DNA of 5,340 nt, taken from positions 1-5,340 of the forward strand of contig JAPUIR010000243.1 of assembly GCA_027296805.1 (NCBI GenBank). The letters run 5' to 3'. Below are positions 5,297 to 5,340 of the stretch, piece after piece. This DNA is from Chloroflexota bacterium. GTDB lineage: Bacteria; Chloroflexota; Dehalococcoidia; Bin125. Under the pieces are notes generated by a model. That model was given only the letters and a program-made list of their open reading frames with translations. It made no database searches and was not told the DNA's origin. Position 1 is the first letter of the stretch, and each line of letters starts with the position of its first letter. A program made the position numbers and the translations under genes.

Positions 5297-5340
5297 CCGG
5301 ACCGCACGGCGAATCTTTACGCCAGATCTGTAAGGTCCGG
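5297..5340. repeat. Spaced inverted repeat CCGGACC / GGTCCGG at the window edge
   Basis: CCGGACC (5297-5303) and GGTCCGG (5334-5340) are inverted copies 30 bases apart. Between them lies an eight-base palindrome, CAGATCTG (5323-5330). The right arm touches the window end, so it may be longer. The inner hexamers CGGACC and GGTCCG also form the outer arms of the repeat in front of the SDR gene. Function unknown. Confidence 0.3.

Noticed and set aside
4984..5307. A 107-codon frame ending on the sigma start
   Set aside because: Low complexity, no family resemblance, no ribosome-binding site at its first start. Only its last 21 codons have a good initiation site and are listed as a tentative leader.
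1..5340. CRISPR arrays, insertion sequences, phage or defence genes
   Set aside because: No spaced repeats of CRISPR type, no transposase or integrase, and no defence-related domain in any supported gene.

Overview
The window is GC-rich, gene-dense bacterial chromosome with GC-ending codons and GTG as well as ATG starts. Together with the protein families present (a 20-beta-HSD-like SDR, an ECF sigma factor fused to a zinc finger and a membrane anchor, small winged-helix proteins) it suggests an actinobacterium, perhaps a soil lineage outside the classic model genera. The taxonomic call is an inference. I see no mobile element, CRISPR array, rRNA or tRNA.

Layout: (1) Bases 1-1323 on + hold most of a nicotinate phosphoribosyltransferase (pncB), cut at its 5' end by the window edge. 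(2) Bases 1324-1521 are the intergenic space between converging genes. They contain a long, imperfect two-tier stem-loop (1401-1464) and a short C-rich direct repeat, a plausible place for transcripts from both sides to end. (3) Bases 3360-1522 on - read as a compact operon: short-chain dehydrogenase, SAM-dependent methyltransferase, small winged-helix protein, with gaps of 18 and 9 bases. The Shine-Dalgarno of the first gene lies inside a perfect 10-bp inverted repeat. (4) Bases 4987-3464 on - encode a 507-residue ECF sigma factor whose own chain continues into an HxxxCxxC zinc motif, a Gly/Ala/Ser linker, one strong transmembrane segment and a Pro-rich, Cys-containing tail predicted to be outside the cytoplasm. 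(5) Bases 4988-5340 are the regulatory region upstream of the sigma gene. They hold a possible 21-codon leader ORF whose stop overlaps the sigma start, a candidate promoter, an 11-bp hairpin and a spaced inverted repeat.

How the parts may work together: pncB is ordinary NAD salvage and looks unrelated to the rest. The sigma factor appears to be a one-protein signalling device, with sensor tail, membrane anchor, zinc-finger anti-sigma-like module and sigma domains in one chain. No separate anti-sigma gene is visible. The SDR-methyltransferase-winged-helix operon lies directly downstream on the same strand, 103 bases away, so it is a candidate target or partner, but the sequence does not prove that. 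The best lead in the window is the fused membrane sigma factor and the unusual leaders in front of it and of the SDR operon.
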